64,000 nt of DNA from Achromobacter anxifer (GCF_903652925.1 NZ_CAHLAR010000004.1:372001-436000), one strand, 5' to 3'. Positions 1 through 8,807 are shown, counted from the stretch's first letter. Numbers and translations are program-made. Notes: a model not told the origin generated them from the letters alone.

Positions 1-1
1 G

Positions 2-274
2 CAATTCAGCGGCGACGGCTCGCTGTTCTCGCTGCCGCGCAGGACCGTGCTCGCGGCGCTGAAGGATCGCTCGGGCGCTCTGCGCTTCCAGTTCACCCTG
101 GCGGGCAAGCTGGAAAATCCGCGGTTCTCGATCTCGCGCGGCATCGCCGCCCACGTCGAGCAGGGCGTCGGGCACGCGATCGGGGTGGGCGCGGAAGGCG
201 CGGCCGAAGGCGTGACGGGCGCAGTCAAGGAACTGGGCGACTCGATATCCGACCTGCTCAGTCCGAAGCCTTAG
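2..274 (+). CDS. C-terminal end of an AsmA/DUF748-like envelope protein (partial)
   Basis: The reading frame is open from the left edge and ends at a stop at 272-274, so only the last ~90 residues are present. They contain a beta-rich stretch (FSGDGSLFSLP, then KLENPRFSIS) followed by an Ala/Gly-rich amphipathic tail with repeated GAEGAAEGV-like segments. That ending is typical of large AsmA/DUF748 proteins, which are anchored in the inner membrane and carry long periplasmic beta domains linked to lipid transport. The family call is an inference from the tail only. The next gene, mgtC, is convergent, 63 bases away. Confidence 0.5.
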   Translation, partial: QFSGDGSLFSLPRRTVLAALKDRSGALRFQFTLAGKLENPRFSISRGIAAHVEQGVGHAIGVGAEGAAEGVTGAVKELGDSISDLLSPKP

Positions 275-337
275 CGGCGCGCCGCCGGCAGCGCCACAAC
301 CGGCGCTGAACGGCAGTGGCGCGCCCCTGCCGCGCCC

Positions 338-1051
338 TCAGACCGTGCGCGCCGCCCAGAACGCAGTGCGCACCGCGGGCGATGCGGCGATGCTGGCAGT
401 CACCCGGTCCAGGTCCAGCTCGTCCACCGAGGCTTCGCTGAGCGCGGCCTCGATCTCCACCTCGTTCTCGCCGAACTGATCGATCTTCAGTTCGGACAGG
501 GGCAATTGCTCGCTTTCCAGGACGTCTTCCAGCACCGTCATGGCGGCCTGCCGCTGTTCCACGTTCGCGATTACGTGTATCACGGTCGTGACTTCCGTCG
601 TCTGCGAGTCCACAGGCTGGCGGTTGACGTAACTGACCACAGGACGCAGCAGGGTGTTCGCCGCAAGCACGAAGGCCGTGGCCGCCACGGCCTCCAGGAT
701 CAGCGATGCACCCGCGCAGGCGCCGATGGCGGCGGAGCCCCACAGCGTGGCGGCGGTGTTCAGGCCGCGGATGCTGCCGCCTTCGCGCATGATGGCGCCA
801 GCGCCCAGGAAGCCCACGCCCGACACCACATAGGAAATGACGCGCGAGCCGCCGTCGGCGCCGCCCACGCGGAACGCCAGGTCCACGAAGATGGCCGCGC
901 CCACGGACACCAGCACGTTGGTGCGCAGGCCCGCCGTGCGCTGGCGGAACTGGCGTTCAAAGCCGACCACCGAGCCCAGCACGAAGGCCGTCAACAGGCT
1001 GACCAGCGTATTGGCCAGAGTGAGGAACTGGATGTTTTCGAAATTCTTCAT
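338..1051 (-). CDS. mgtC: MgtC/SapB family inner-membrane protein
   Basis: A 237-residue protein with the MgtC layout: N-terminal membrane helices carrying [20 protein letters not shown] and [21 protein letters not shown], then a soluble C-terminal ACT-like domain from about residue 150. Family members act at the inner membrane under low magnesium, where MgtC inhibits the F1Fo ATP synthase and affects virulence and acid tolerance (known for Salmonella). The start at 1051 has a GAGAAG ribosome site. It is the last gene of a leftward operon behind a 35-residue membrane peptide and an ACT-like protein. Whether it acts as MgtC proper or as a generic SapB protein cannot be decided here. Confidence 0.88.
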   Translation of the reverse strand: MKNFENIQFLTLANTLVSLLTAFVLGSVVGFERQFRQRTAGLRTNVLVSVGAAIFVDLAFRVGGADGGSRVISYVVSGVGFLGAGAIMREGGSIRGLNTAATLWGSAAIGACAGASLILEAVAATAFVLAANTLLRPVVSYVNRQPVDSQTTEVTTVIHVIANVEQRQAAMTVLEDVLESEQLPLSELKIDQFGENEVEIEAALSEASVDELDLDRVTASIAASPAVRTAFWAARTV

Positions 1052-1108
1052 GTTCTTCTCGATTCTTCAGCATGTTATGGACAGGCGCGGCAAAGGTGGC
1101 GATCCCGC

Positions 1109-1216
1109 TCAGGGCAACCGCCACACCGAGGTCAGCACCAGCGCCAGTCCGACCAGCCAGATCAGGGCCAGCGCCAGGACGCGCGCAATCATCAGGTATT
1201 TGTACGGATCTTTCAT
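1109..1216 (-). CDS. 35-residue single-pass membrane peptide upstream of mgtC
   Basis: Starts at an ATG at 1216 with GGGAG about seven bases upstream and encodes 35 residues: a short basic head (MKDPYKYLMIAR), one hydrophobic helix of about 20 residues, and the tail TSVWRLP. It lies between the ACT-like gene (34 bases away) and mgtC (57 bases away) on the same strand. In Salmonella the 30-residue membrane peptide MgtR binds MgtC and promotes its degradation. This peptide has the same size and topology and the same operon partner, but I see no convincing residue identity, so an MgtR-like role is inference. The strong ribosome site and operon position argue that it is translated. Confidence 0.6.
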   Translation of the reverse strand: MKDPYKYLMIARVLALALIWLVGLALVLTSVWRLP

Positions 1217-1250
1217 GACAGTCTCCCGGCAGCCCGCGGCCGCCATCGCG

Positions 1251-1604
1251 TCACGCCGGCAGTACGGCGATGGAGGCGCCCGATTCGGATTCCCAATGCA
1301 CCCGCCGCACGTTCGGGCTCTGGCCCAGCCGCAGGGCGATGGCGCTGAGCAGATTGCGCAGGTCCGGGGGGCAATGCAGCGTGACGACGGTGGACGCCAG
1401 CTGATCGGATTCATTGCGCGAAATGCGCACCGCCAGCACCCGCAGGTCGAGGTCCCTCAGTTCGTAGTACAGCTGCTTGCGCAGCGCGTTCAGCGTGTCG
1501 CTGAGGCTGACGATGGTGAATTGGTAGATGGGCGTGACCGGGGCCTGCGCGGGACGCGCCGCGCGGGTCCGGTCCAGGAAGGGCAGGAATTGCTTGATAC
1601 GCAT
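1251..1604 (-). CDS. Free-standing ACT-like protein related to the MgtC C-terminal domain
   Basis: A 117-residue soluble protein. I chose the ATG at 1604 because AAGGAG precedes it; the open frame extends to 1646. After a short basic head, residues 30-115 follow the beta-alpha-beta-beta-alpha-beta pattern of an ACT fold and end in NVRRVHWES. The C-terminal domain of the neighbouring MgtC has the same pattern and ends in AVRTAFWAA. It therefore looks like a detached copy of the MgtC regulatory domain and could bind MgtC or a ligand; this is inference. It is the first gene of the mgtC operon. Confidence 0.65.
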   Translation of the reverse strand: MRIKQFLPFLDRTRAARPAQAPVTPIYQFTIVSLSDTLNALRKQLYYELRDLDLRVLAVRISRNESDQLASTVVTLHCPPDLRNLLSAIALRLGQSPNVRRVHWESESGASIAVLPA

Positions 1605-1893
1605 GATCGTCTCCTTGTCGGGGGGAGTACGGTGGAAGGTCCACATGCATGCGCCGCCTGGCCGGCGTGACGGGCGCGCAACAAGGCGCGCGCATCGCGC
1701 GTCGGCAAGCAGTCGGGGAGAGGGCTGGCGGTCCCGAAGAGGTCGGGGCCGGAGAGCCGGGTCCTGGCTTTAAGCAGGACCGGCGCGGACTAGTTCCGCG
1801 GATCCTGCGTCAAGCGGCGCTTGCAGTCGTGTTTCGACTACATCCGTCGTTGTCCACATTGATCTCTTGTGTGTTGAAGGTGGCGGCAGTATA
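1605..1893 (-). promoter_or_regulatory. Promoter and long hairpin-rich leader of the mgtC operon
   Basis: A good -10 (TATACT, read leftward at 1893-1888) lies about 285 bases ahead of the first start codon; the -35 is weak. The transcribed leader holds four perfect hairpins in a row: 1824-1828/1834-1838 (AGTCG/CGACT), 1810-1814/1818-1822 (CAAGC/GCTTG), 1783-1788/1794-1799 (CGCGGA/TCCGCG) and 1759-1765/1774-1780 (GGTCCTG/CAGGACC). Such spacing is unlikely by chance and suggests a regulatory RNA. Salmonella mgtC is also controlled by a long leader. No known riboswitch consensus was recognised. Confidence 0.55.
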
Positions 1894-1919
1894 GCGCCGG
1901 CCTAGGGTTAACACCAGTA

Positions 1920-1962
1920 AAAAGAAAGCAAAAATGGCGCGCCGGTTTCAAGACGGCGCGCC
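1920..1962 (-). terminator. Rho-independent terminator of the dehydrogenase operon
   Basis: A perfect 9-bp stem (1936-1944 with 1954-1962, GGCGCGCCG/CGGCGCGCC) with a nine-base loop. Read leftward it is followed by ATTTTTGCTTTCTTTTT. It lies ten bases after the cytochrome stop codon and shields the mgtC promoter. Confidence 0.85.
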
Positions 1963-1971
1963 CGGCGCGCT

Positions 1972-2931
1972 TCATTTGGCCGGCGCCGGCGGCCCCGCGT
2001 AGTACTGCGCCAAGGCGGCGATTTCGCTGTCGGTCAGGCGTTGCGAGAAGGCCCGCATGACGCCGACGTCGTCATTGCGCCGCGAGCCATTGCGGAACGC
2101 CATCATCTGGTCGGTGAAGTAGTCCTTGGACTGTCCGGCCAGCCGCGGCAGCAGCGGTCCTTCGCCCATGCCGCGCAGGCCGTGGCAGTTGGCGCAGGCG
2201 GGCAGGGCGCGCGCGCCGTCGCCTTGCAGGTCGAGCTTGCGTGCAGCCTCGCCGCCGGCTTCGCCCACATGCAGCGGCGGCCCGGCCAGCGTGCCGTAAT
2301 AAGCCGCCACCTGCCCGATCTCCTGTTCGGTCAGGGCGCGCGCCACCGTGTTCATCAAGGGCTGGACGCGCGAGCCAGAACGGAAGTCGGCCAGTTGCTT
2401 GGCCAGGTACTCGCTGGTCAGGCCGGCAAGGTTGGGGAAGATGCCGCCCGTGGGCGTGATGCCCGCCGGCCCATGGCATGCGACACAGGCCTGCACGCCG
2501 GAACCGGGCTTGCCATTGGCGGCCAGCTGCTTGCCGGCTTCGGGATCCGCGCCGCGCAGATAGCCCTCCCAATCCGGCCGCGAGGCGCTGAAGTCCTGGG
2601 CGCTGCGGCCCGGCACGGCGGGCGTGGAAGCGGTAGGAGTGGAAGCGGCTGGCGCGGCGCCGGAAGCATTGGCTGGCGTGGCCGCCGGAGCCGCGGCCTG
2701 GTTGGCGGACGGCGGCTTGGCGGATTGCGCGTTGGATGGGGCAGGGGTTGCCGGCTGAGCGGCCGCCGGCGGCGGTGCAGGCGGCGCAGGGGGCTGCGGC
2801 ACCGCCGAGGCGCGGATCAGTCCGTCGCCACCGGTCCCTATCATCTGGTGCAGCGTCGCGATCAGCGTGATGGCGGGAACCGCGATCATCAACGCCAGCG
2901 TGATGGCTATGCCTTTGCGATGTTCGATCAT
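1972..2931 (-). CDS. Diheme cytochrome c subunit of an FAD-dependent dehydrogenase
   Basis: A 319-residue protein starting at ATG 2931, two bases after the GMC gene's stop; the longer upstream frame is a shadow. An N-terminal membrane anchor (residues ~8-30) is followed by a Pro/Ala-rich linker of about 80 residues and two class I cytochrome c domains, each with a CxxCH heme site (CVACH and CANCH) and a later Met (QPLMNT, DQMMAF). It should pass electrons from the flavin subunit to quinone or to terminal oxidases from the periplasmic side. Gluconate and sorbitol dehydrogenases usually have a triheme subunit; here only two heme sites are visible. Third gene of a tight leftward operon. Confidence 0.85.
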   Translation of the reverse strand: MIEHRKGIAITLALMIAVPAITLIATLHQMIGTGGDGLIRASAVPQPPAPPAPPPAAAQPATPAPSNAQSAKPPSANQAAAPAATPANASGAAPAASTPTASTPAVPGRSAQDFSASRPDWEGYLRGADPEAGKQLAANGKPGSGVQACVACHGPAGITPTGGIFPNLAGLTSEYLAKQLADFRSGSRVQPLMNTVARALTEQEIGQVAAYYGTLAGPPLHVGEAGGEAARKLDLQGDGARALPACANCHGLRGMGEGPLLPRLAGQSKDYFTDQMMAFRNGSRRNDDVGVMRAFSQRLTDSEIAALAQYYAGPPAPAK

Positions 2932-2933
2932 GA

Positions 2934-4700
2934 TCACACCAGCGGGCCCGGCGAACGCAGATAGTCCGCCTTGATTTTCTCGACGATCCAGTACGCGGTG
3001 GCGCCCACGGTGCCCGTGGGGTTGTAGCCCGAGTTCTGCGGGAACAGCGCCGCGCCGGTCACGAACACATTGGGTACATCCCACACCTGGCCATAGCGGT
3101 TGACCACGCTGGTGGCCGGGTCGCCGCCCATGGCGGCGCCGCCCGTCAGGTGAGTGGACTGATACACCGTGGCCGAGAACGGCCGTTTGCGCGGGCCTGG
3201 CTCGGTGCGGACGATGCCCTTCATGGCGCGCCCGATCTCGTCGCCCTTGTCGGTCAGGAAGGCCGACATGCGGATGTCGTTGTCCGGGAAGTCGTAGGTC
3301 ACGCGCAGCAGCGGCAGCCCCCAGGCGTCCTTGTAGGTCGGGTCCAGGCTCAGATAACCGCCGCGCCAGGGCTGGGCCGAACCGGTGATGGTGATCGAGG
3401 CCGAATGGTTGTAGTAGCGCTTGACGGCTCTTTTCCATTCCGCGCCCCAAGCCGGCGTGCCCTTGGGCGTGGGGTGGTAGCCGATGGGCGCGCCACTGAC
3501 CACCTGGATCTGCAGATAGCCTCCGCCGACGAAGCCCAGCGGGCCATGGTCGAAATTGTCGGCGCTGAAATCGTCCATGGTCACGGCCACGGCGCCCGCG
3601 CCCATGAAGGGGTTGATGTTGGTGGCTTCGTCGAAGAACAGATTCACGCCGGACGTGGTCTGGTGCGTGTAGTTGCGGCCGACCACGCCCGTGTCCGTGG
3701 CGGGATCGTAGGGCTGGCCGATGCCGGACAGCAGCAACAGGCGCACGTTGTTAATGCCGAAGGCGCACAGCACGACGATTTCGGCCGGCTGGAAGGTCTC
3801 GGTGCCCGCCGCGTCCACATAGGTCACGCCGCGCGCGCGCTTCTTGTCCGGCGCCAGCTCCACGCGCAGCACATGCGCGCCCGTGCGGATCTCGAAGTTC
3901 TTCAGCTTCATCGCCACCGGCAGGATACAGACCTGCGGCGAAGCCTTGGCGAAGTGCTCGCAGCCGAAGTTGGAACAGAAGCCGCAATACACGCAGGCGC
4001 TCATGTGCAGGCCTTCCGAATTCACGTAGGGCCGGGTGCAGAGGGCGGAAGGCTGCACATAAGGGTGATAGCCCAGCTTGCGCGCGGCCTCGCCGAACAA
4101 GGCGGGCGCATAGGGCACCTTCATGGGCGGATTGGGGTAGGGGCGCGAACGCCAGGGCTCGAACGGATTGCCGCCATCCTGCTTCTGCCCCTTGATATTG
4201 CCTGCCTGTCCCGACGCGCCGATGAGATAGTCGTAGCGGTCGAAGTAGGGCTCCAGCTCGTCGTAGGTCAGCGGCCAGTCCTGACAGGTCAGTTCCTTGT
4301 CGAAGATGCCGGCGCCGTAGCGTTCGGTGTAGTGGCTGCGGATGCGGAAGTCGGTGGGATCGAAGCGGTAGTAAGCGCCGGACCAATGGTTGCCCGCGCC
4401 GCCCAGATGCGTGCCGGGATAGGCGAACTGCCAGCGCCGCATGGGCAGGGCCTTCTGGTCCGTGTTGTTGCGGAAGGTGAAGGTCTCGGTGGCGGCGTCC
4501 TGGTGCAGTTCATGGCGCCGCGTGTACTTCAATTCGTCGTGGACATTCGGCCCCTGGAAATCGGGCGAGGGCCAGCGCGCCTCGCCGCGCTCCAGCACCA
4601 CCACGCGCTGTCCGGCGGCCGCCAGTTCCTTGCCGATGATGGAGCCGGTCCAGCCGCCGCCGATGATGGCGACGTCCACTGCGGGCAGCGTCTTAGCCAT
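2934..4700 (-). CDS. GMC-family FAD-dependent dehydrogenase, large subunit
   Basis: A 588-residue flavoprotein. It has an N-terminal Rossmann dinucleotide site (IIGGGWTG), a GGAGNHWSGA flavin-covering segment, a cysteine-rich CVYCGFCSNFGCE stretch, and the C-terminal GMC signature with the active-site His (STHLTGG) and Asn-Pro (GYNPTGT). The cysteine motif and operon partners match the gluconate 2-dehydrogenase/sorbitol dehydrogenase flavoprotein type, which oxidises sugars or sugar acids in the periplasm. It has no signal peptide of its own, so export probably depends on the Tat signal of the small subunit, whose gene it overlaps by eight bases. The sugar oxidised cannot be read from the sequence. 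Confidence 0.87.
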   Translation of the reverse strand: MAKTLPAVDVAIIGGGWTGSIIGKELAAAGQRVVVLERGEARWPSPDFQGPNVHDELKYTRRHELHQDAATETFTFRNNTDQKALPMRRWQFAYPGTHLGGAGNHWSGAYYRFDPTDFRIRSHYTERYGAGIFDKELTCQDWPLTYDELEPYFDRYDYLIGASGQAGNIKGQKQDGGNPFEPWRSRPYPNPPMKVPYAPALFGEAARKLGYHPYVQPSALCTRPYVNSEGLHMSACVYCGFCSNFGCEHFAKASPQVCILPVAMKLKNFEIRTGAHVLRVELAPDKKRARGVTYVDAAGTETFQPAEIVVLCAFGINNVRLLLLSGIGQPYDPATDTGVVGRNYTHQTTSGVNLFFDEATNINPFMGAGAVAVTMDDFSADNFDHGPLGFVGGGYLQIQVVSGAPIGYHPTPKGTPAWGAEWKRAVKRYYNHSASITITGSAQPWRGGYLSLDPTYKDAWGLPLLRVTYDFPDNDIRMSAFLTDKGDEIGRAMKGIVRTEPGPRKRPFSATVYQSTHLTGGAAMGGDPATSVVNRYGQVWDVPNVFVTGAALFPQNSGYNPTGTVGATAYWIVEKIKADYLRSPGPLV

Positions 4701-5457
4701 GGCCGTCTCCCGGCTTCATCGCGTGGCCGCGGGCGTTGGCGATGGACACCGGCTTGCCGGCCCAGATCACGCCATGGCGCTCGATGTCGTTGGAAAACGA
4801 GGCGTAGGCGCCAGGAAATCCAACCAGTTTCCAACCCGCCATGTCGACGTTGCCGCCGTACAGCGGGTCGGAGAAGAATCCTTCCACGGTGCCGTCCAGC
4901 AAGGCCTGGAAGAACACGTCGGAGGGCAGCGGCGAAAAATCCGGCTTGCCCGCCTGCATGTCGTGCAGCCAGGCGTCCTGGCGCGCCGCGTCTAGCTCGG
5001 CATAAGGCTTGCCGTCCTGCTTGCGCGTCGCGGCGTCCAGCGCGGCCAGGCCGCGGCGGAACATTTCGGCGGGCGTGAACGACAACTGGTAGCCCTGTTC
5101 TGGGGTGCCGGCCTCAAACGGGCCCTGGCGGTACAGCTGGCTGCCCGCGCCCCAGGCGCCGGCCAGTTGCCCGTCCAGAAAGGCGGTCACGCCGGCTTCC
5201 TTCGCGCCGGGCCCCAACTCGTCGGCCGGAATCAGGCGCGCGGCGATGGCATCCATCGCCAGGGCTTCCTCGGTGTTGAAGAACTTCAGCGTGCGCTGGG
5301 CCGGCGCGCCGGATGCGGCGGTGGCCGCAGAGGGAGGAGGGTGTTGGCTGCCGTCGCCGGGCGCGCTCAGCGCCTGGGGCGCCCATGCGGCGCCGGGTAC
5401 GCCTATCGCCAGGGCCTTGAGCAGGCCGCGGCGTCCAGAAACAGGTTGATCGCCCAT
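4693..5457 (-). CDS. Gluconate 2-dehydrogenase subunit 3-like protein with Tat signal
   Basis: A 254-residue protein with a twin-arginine signal (GRRGLLKALAIG) and a signal-peptide cleavage region near residue 32. The mature part begins with a FFNTEEALAMDAIAARLIPAD segment typical of subunit 3 of FAD-type gluconate/sorbitol dehydrogenases. In that family the small subunit carries the catalytic flavoprotein across the membrane by hitch-hiking on Tat export. It is the first gene of the operon, overlapping the GMC gene by eight bases, which fits an obligate complex. Start at ATG 5457; the upstream region shows only a modest ribosome site (GGAGTGACGC). Confidence 0.85.
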   Translation of the reverse strand: MGDQPVSGRRGLLKALAIGVPGAAWAPQALSAPGDGSQHPPPSAATAASGAPAQRTLKFFNTEEALAMDAIAARLIPADELGPGAKEAGVTAFLDGQLAGAWGAGSQLYRQGPFEAGTPEQGYQLSFTPAEMFRRGLAALDAATRKQDGKPYAELDAARQDAWLHDMQAGKPDFSPLPSDVFFQALLDGTVEGFFSDPLYGGNVDMAGWKLVGFPGAYASFSNDIERHGVIWAGKPVSIANARGHAMKPGDGHG

Positions 5458-5971
5458 GCGTCACTCCAGCATCGGGGCGGGCTTGCCGCCAGCCCCTTCG
5501 GTAGGGATCCCATGCCAGCTTGTTATCTGTGTGCGTAGTGTGTCACTGTTCGCGGGACGAGAGCAACGACGAACGCGCATCCGCGGGTCCGCCCGGATGC
5601 GGCCTGATACGGATTCAGGTAGTATTCAGTTTCCCGTAAGAAAGAGAGCAAGGCGGACGCTCTACCCATTGCTGCCCAGGCAGCCAGGGCGGTTCGCCAT
5701 CTATGAACGAAGACCCTCCTCCTAGCAGGGCGCCGCAAGCAAGCCGGCGCCCGATGCCCCATCCTCCCGCAGCCACGGTCTGGGCGCTCCGCCCGTCAGC
5801 CGATTCCCTTCTCGCCGCCGCGGCCACGCCGCGCCTGGGTTGCCGCGCTCCGCCGCCCGCAGCCCGGCCCGCTCGCGTCCGCGCTGAGCATCCTGTCCGC
5901 GCCGACGGCGCACTTCCCCTGATCCTGTCCGGCGCCGCGCAGCGTCCGGCTCCGTTTTGCATGGAATCCTG
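5458..5971. other. Long divergent spacer between the dehydrogenase operon and the terC-like gene
   Basis: Over 500 bases without a convincing gene. The part near 5,460-5,640 must hold both promoters, but no clear consensus stands out. The part next to terC is very C-rich and contains a 7-bp perfect hairpin (5727-5733 with 5745-5751, GGGCGCC/GGCGCCC). An 89-codon open frame (5703-5972) ends in a TGATG overlap with the terC start but has no ribosome site and a low-complexity Pro/Ala composition. I looked for a yybP-ykoY manganese riboswitch, which often precedes terC genes, and did not recognise its conserved loops. Confidence 0.6.
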
Positions 5972-7549
5972 ATGATTTTCGACTGGATGAGCGACCCCAC
6001 CGCCTGGCTAGGCCTGGCAACCCTGGTCGTGCTTGAAATTGTGCTGGGCATCGACAACCTGGTGTTCATTGCCATCCTGGCGGACAAGCTGCCGCCCGCG
6101 CAGCGCAACCGCGCCCGCCTGATCGGCCTGACGCTGGCCATGGTGATGCGCCTGGGCCTGCTGGCCAGCATCGCCTGGGTGGTGACGCTGACCGCGCCTC
6201 TGTTCACGGTGCTGGGCGCCGAGATCTCGGGACGCGACCTGATCCTGATCCTGGGCGGCCTGTTCCTGCTCTTCAAGGGCACGATGGAACTGCATGAGCG
6301 CGTGGAAGGCAGCTCCCACCACGACCAGGGCCAGAAGCCGCAGCATGCCGTGTTCTGGCAGGTGATCCTGCAGATCGTGGTGCTGGACGCGGTGTTCTCG
6401 CTGGACTCGGTGATTACCGCCGTGGGCATGGTGCAGGACCTCAGCATCATGATGATCGCCGTGATCGTCGCGATGGCCGTGATGATGCTGGCCAGCCGCC
6501 CGCTGATGAGCTTCGTTGGCCGCCATCCCACGGTCGTCATCCTGTGCCTGGGCCTGCTGCTGATGATCGGCTTCAGCCTGGTGGCCGAAGGCCTGGGCTT
6601 CCACGTGCCCAAGGGCTATCTGTACGCCGCCATCGGCTTCTCGATCCTGATCGAACTGTGCAACCAGCTGGCACGCCGCAACCGGGCCAAGGGCACGCAC
6701 GCCCTGGGCCGCCGCCAGCGCACCGCGCAAGCCGTGCTGCGCCTGCTGCGCGCAGGCCGCGGCGGGCAGGCGGGCGGACATGCCGATGAAGTGGTCGCGC
6801 TGGTCGACGCCGCAGGCGACGAGCCGGCCTTCGCGCCGGAGGAAAGCACCATGATCGAACGCGTGCTATCCATAGGCGGCCGCGATGTGCGCTCCATCAT
6901 GGTGGCGCGCGGCGACATCGTCTGGCTGGACGTGGCCGATACGCCCGATGCCATCGTGCGCAAGTTCGCCAGCGGCCATTCGCGCCTGCCGCTGTGCGCG
7001 GGCGATCCGTCCAACGTGCTGGGCGTGCTGCACTTCAAGGACCTGCTGCCGCTGCTGCAGAACCCTGGCCCGATCGACCTGGTGGAGCTGGCGCGCGAAC
7101 CGCGCTACGTCATGGAAACCACGCCGGTGCTGAAGGTGCTGGAAGAACTGCGCGCCTCGCGCGACCACATGCTGATCGTGGTCGACGAGCACGGCGTATG
7201 CGAAGGCCTGATCACGCCGATGGACGTGCTGACCGCCGTGGCGGGCGAGCTGCCCGAGAGCCAGGAAGAGCAGCCCGAAGCTCTGCAACTGGCCGACGGC
7301 TCCTGGCTGCTGGAAGGCCGCCTGGCGGTGACGGAGGCCGCGCGCCTGCTGGAAGCGCCGGCACTGGCCGAGGACTATCCCGACGCCACGCTGGCGGGCT
7401 GCCTGCTGCGCGCCGGCGGACGGATTCCTGAAGCGGGGGAAGCGATCGCGTGGCGCGACTGGCGTTTCGAGATCACCCGGCGCGACGGCCTGCGCATCGA
7501 CCAGGTCCACGCCAGCCCGGTACGGCATGAGGCCGATCAGACCGGCTGA
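5972..7549 (+). CDS. TerC-family integral membrane protein with CBS pair and CorC domain
   Basis: A 525-residue protein. Residues 1-240 form the TerC domain of about seven helices with the hallmark acidic motifs [11 protein letters not shown] and DAVFSLDSV. From about residue 295 there is a CBS pair ([18 protein letters not shown] onward) and from about 430 a CorC/HlyC-type transporter-associated domain, the layout of E. coli YoaE/YegH. TerC proteins are tied to manganese export and to metal loading of exported enzymes (known in other bacteria); the CBS part probably senses nucleotides. I preferred ATG 5972 over an in-frame TTG at 5957. A strong terminator follows. Confidence 0.85.
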   Translation: MIFDWMSDPTAWLGLATLVVLEIVLGIDNLVFIAILADKLPPAQRNRARLIGLTLAMVMRLGLLASIAWVVTLTAPLFTVLGAEISGRDLILILGGLFLLFKGTMELHERVEGSSHHDQGQKPQHAVFWQVILQIVVLDAVFSLDSVITAVGMVQDLSIMMIAVIVAMAVMMLASRPLMSFVGRHPTVVILCLGLLLMIGFSLVAEGLGFHVPKGYLYAAIGFSILIELCNQLARRNRAKGTHALGRRQRTAQAVLRLLRAGRGGQAGGHADEVVALVDAAGDEPAFAPEESTMIERVLSIGGRDVRSIMVARGDIVWLDVADTPDAIVRKFASGHSRLPLCAGDPSNVLGVLHFKDLLPLLQNPGPIDLVELAREPRYVMETTPVLKVLEELRASRDHMLIVVDEHGVCEGLITPMDVLTAVAGELPESQEEQPEALQLADGSWLLEGRLAVTEAARLLEAPALAEDYPDATLAGCLLRAGGRIPEAGEAIAWRDWRFEITRRDGLRIDQVHASPVRHEADQTG

Positions 7550-7577
7550 TGCCCTGTCGCACTAAGCGCGCAACAGA

Positions 7578-7605
7578 GGGGGATGCCTATGGGCATCCCC
7601 TTTTT
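7578..7605 (+). terminator. Rho-independent terminator after the terC-like gene
   Basis: A 9-bp perfect stem GGGGATGCC (7579-7587) with GGCATCCCC (7592-7600), a TATG loop and five T residues directly after it. It ends the upstream transcript and separates it from the sulfatase-locus genes. Confidence 0.92.
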
Positions 7606-7811
7606 ACCTTGGTCCAGCCCGCCGCCACTCAGCCCTTCTTTCTGCCGAAAGCTATGACCATCAGACCAATAGCTAGTATTGGTGAAAGTAAAACTCTGTG
7701 CGAAGATTGCGATAGATTTCACGATTTTTTCGATTCCAGCCTCCTTGCTGAAATCAGCATTTCCGTACGGCGTGTCTTTGCATTTTGTTATCTCTTTGTG
7801 GGGTACAGCGC
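7606..7811 (+). promoter_or_regulatory. A+T-richer promoter region of the SphA-like gene with an inverted repeat
   Basis: About 200 bases, clearly richer in A and T than the surroundings, carrying the inverted repeat CCAATA-GCTAG-TATTGG at 7666-7682, about 130 bases before the start codon. It is well placed for an activator or repressor site. No unambiguous -35/-10 pair was found, so the start point is unknown. Confidence 0.4.
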
Positions 7812-8807
7812 ATGGGCAGTACGAAGTCTGCATTCAGGGAAATCGACAAAAGAGGAATAACCGCGGTGGGCGGATTGATCGCCTGGACCGCGTTGAGCTT
7901 GCCCGTGGCGGCGTGGGCGACCGAGGGCGCGCTAGGGCGGCAGATCAGCGGCACCAACGTGCAACCCAATGCGGGCATTGTGTCGCCCGAACCGATTTGG
8001 GCCGTGAATCTCTCCCAGATCTACATGGACGGCAGCATAGGCGGCAGCCGCGAAGTCCCCATCGGCGGCCGGACCTCGCTGGGCCTGGACGCCAAGGTCG
8101 CGTTCACCCTGGCCACGGTCCTCAAGACCTGGGACACCGGACCCGGCCGCTGGAATTTCGCGTCGAGCTTTACCTTGCCCTACGTCTGGACCAAGGTGAA
8201 TTCCACGGTGACCGGCCCCGGCGGCCGCAGCGTCGGCCAAAGCGACACCGCTTCCAATCTGTTCGACCTGTATTTCTCGCCGATCATCGCGGGCTACCAC
8301 TTTTCGGAAACCTCGCACATGGCGCTCAGCTTCAACGTCTGGGCGCCCACCGGCAAGTACAACGCCAACGACATGGCCAACCCCAGCCTCAACAACTGGA
8401 CCTTCATTCCGCAGGTGGCCTACACCAAGATCTTCCCGGAGTCCGGCTTCCAGCTGGACACGGTGGCCGGCATCCAGTTCTACACCCGCAACAACGCCAC
8501 GGACTATCGCAACGCGCCACTGTTCAGCATGGACGTGATGGGTCGCAAGATGTTCAGCAACGGCGTCAGCGCGGGCTTGATCCTGGGCACGATCCAGCAG
8601 TTGGGCAGCGACTCGGGGCCCACCGCCGACCGGCTCAATGGTTTCAAGGGACGCGATTGGGCGCTGGGTCCGATCGTGACCTATGACAGGAAGTTGGCGG
8701 ACAAGCGTTCGCTGTCGCTGGGCTTGCGCTGGGTGCCCACGATCAGCAGCACCAATCGCCTGGACAGCAGCAGCACGGTCATGGCGACAGCGACGCTGGT
8801 GTTCTGA
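7812..8807 (+). CDS. SphA-like outer-membrane protein (phenol MetA-degradation family)
   Basis: 331 residues, with a signal peptide ending near VAAWA-TEG (residue ~37) and a mature part made of alternating beta strands that ends in TATLVF, with the terminal aromatic residue expected for an outer-membrane barrel. Motifs such as YFSPIIAGYHFS and FNVWAPTGKY recall the SphA/phenol MetA-pathway family, found with uptake of lipids or aromatics. I took the ATG at 7812. It lies 81 bases before the FGE gene on the same strand with no terminator between, so it may share the transcript and supply an outer-membrane channel for the sulfatase system. That link is inference. Confidence 0.75.
   Translation: MGSTKSAFREIDKRGITAVGGLIAWTALSLPVAAWATEGALGRQISGTNVQPNAGIVSPEPIWAVNLSQIYMDGSIGGSREVPIGGRTSLGLDAKVAFTLATVLKTWDTGPGRWNFASSFTLPYVWTKVNSTVTGPGGRSVGQSDTASNLFDLYFSPIIAGYHFSETSHMALSFNVWAPTGKYNANDMANPSLNNWTFIPQVAYTKIFPESGFQLDTVAGIQFYTRNNATDYRNAPLFSMDVMGRKMFSNGVSAGLILGTIQQLGSDSGPTADRLNGFKGRDWALGPIVTYDRKLADKRSLSLGLRWVPTISSTNRLDSSSTVMATATLVF

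Noticed and set aside
2041-2964. Rightward frame opposite the cytochrome gene
   Set aside because: Antisense shadow; the heme motifs on the other strand show which frame is coding.
5458-5971. yybP-ykoY manganese riboswitch ahead of the TerC-like gene
   Set aside because: TerC genes often have one, but the conserved GGGGAGUAG and distal loop sequences are not present; only a simple GC-rich hairpin is seen.
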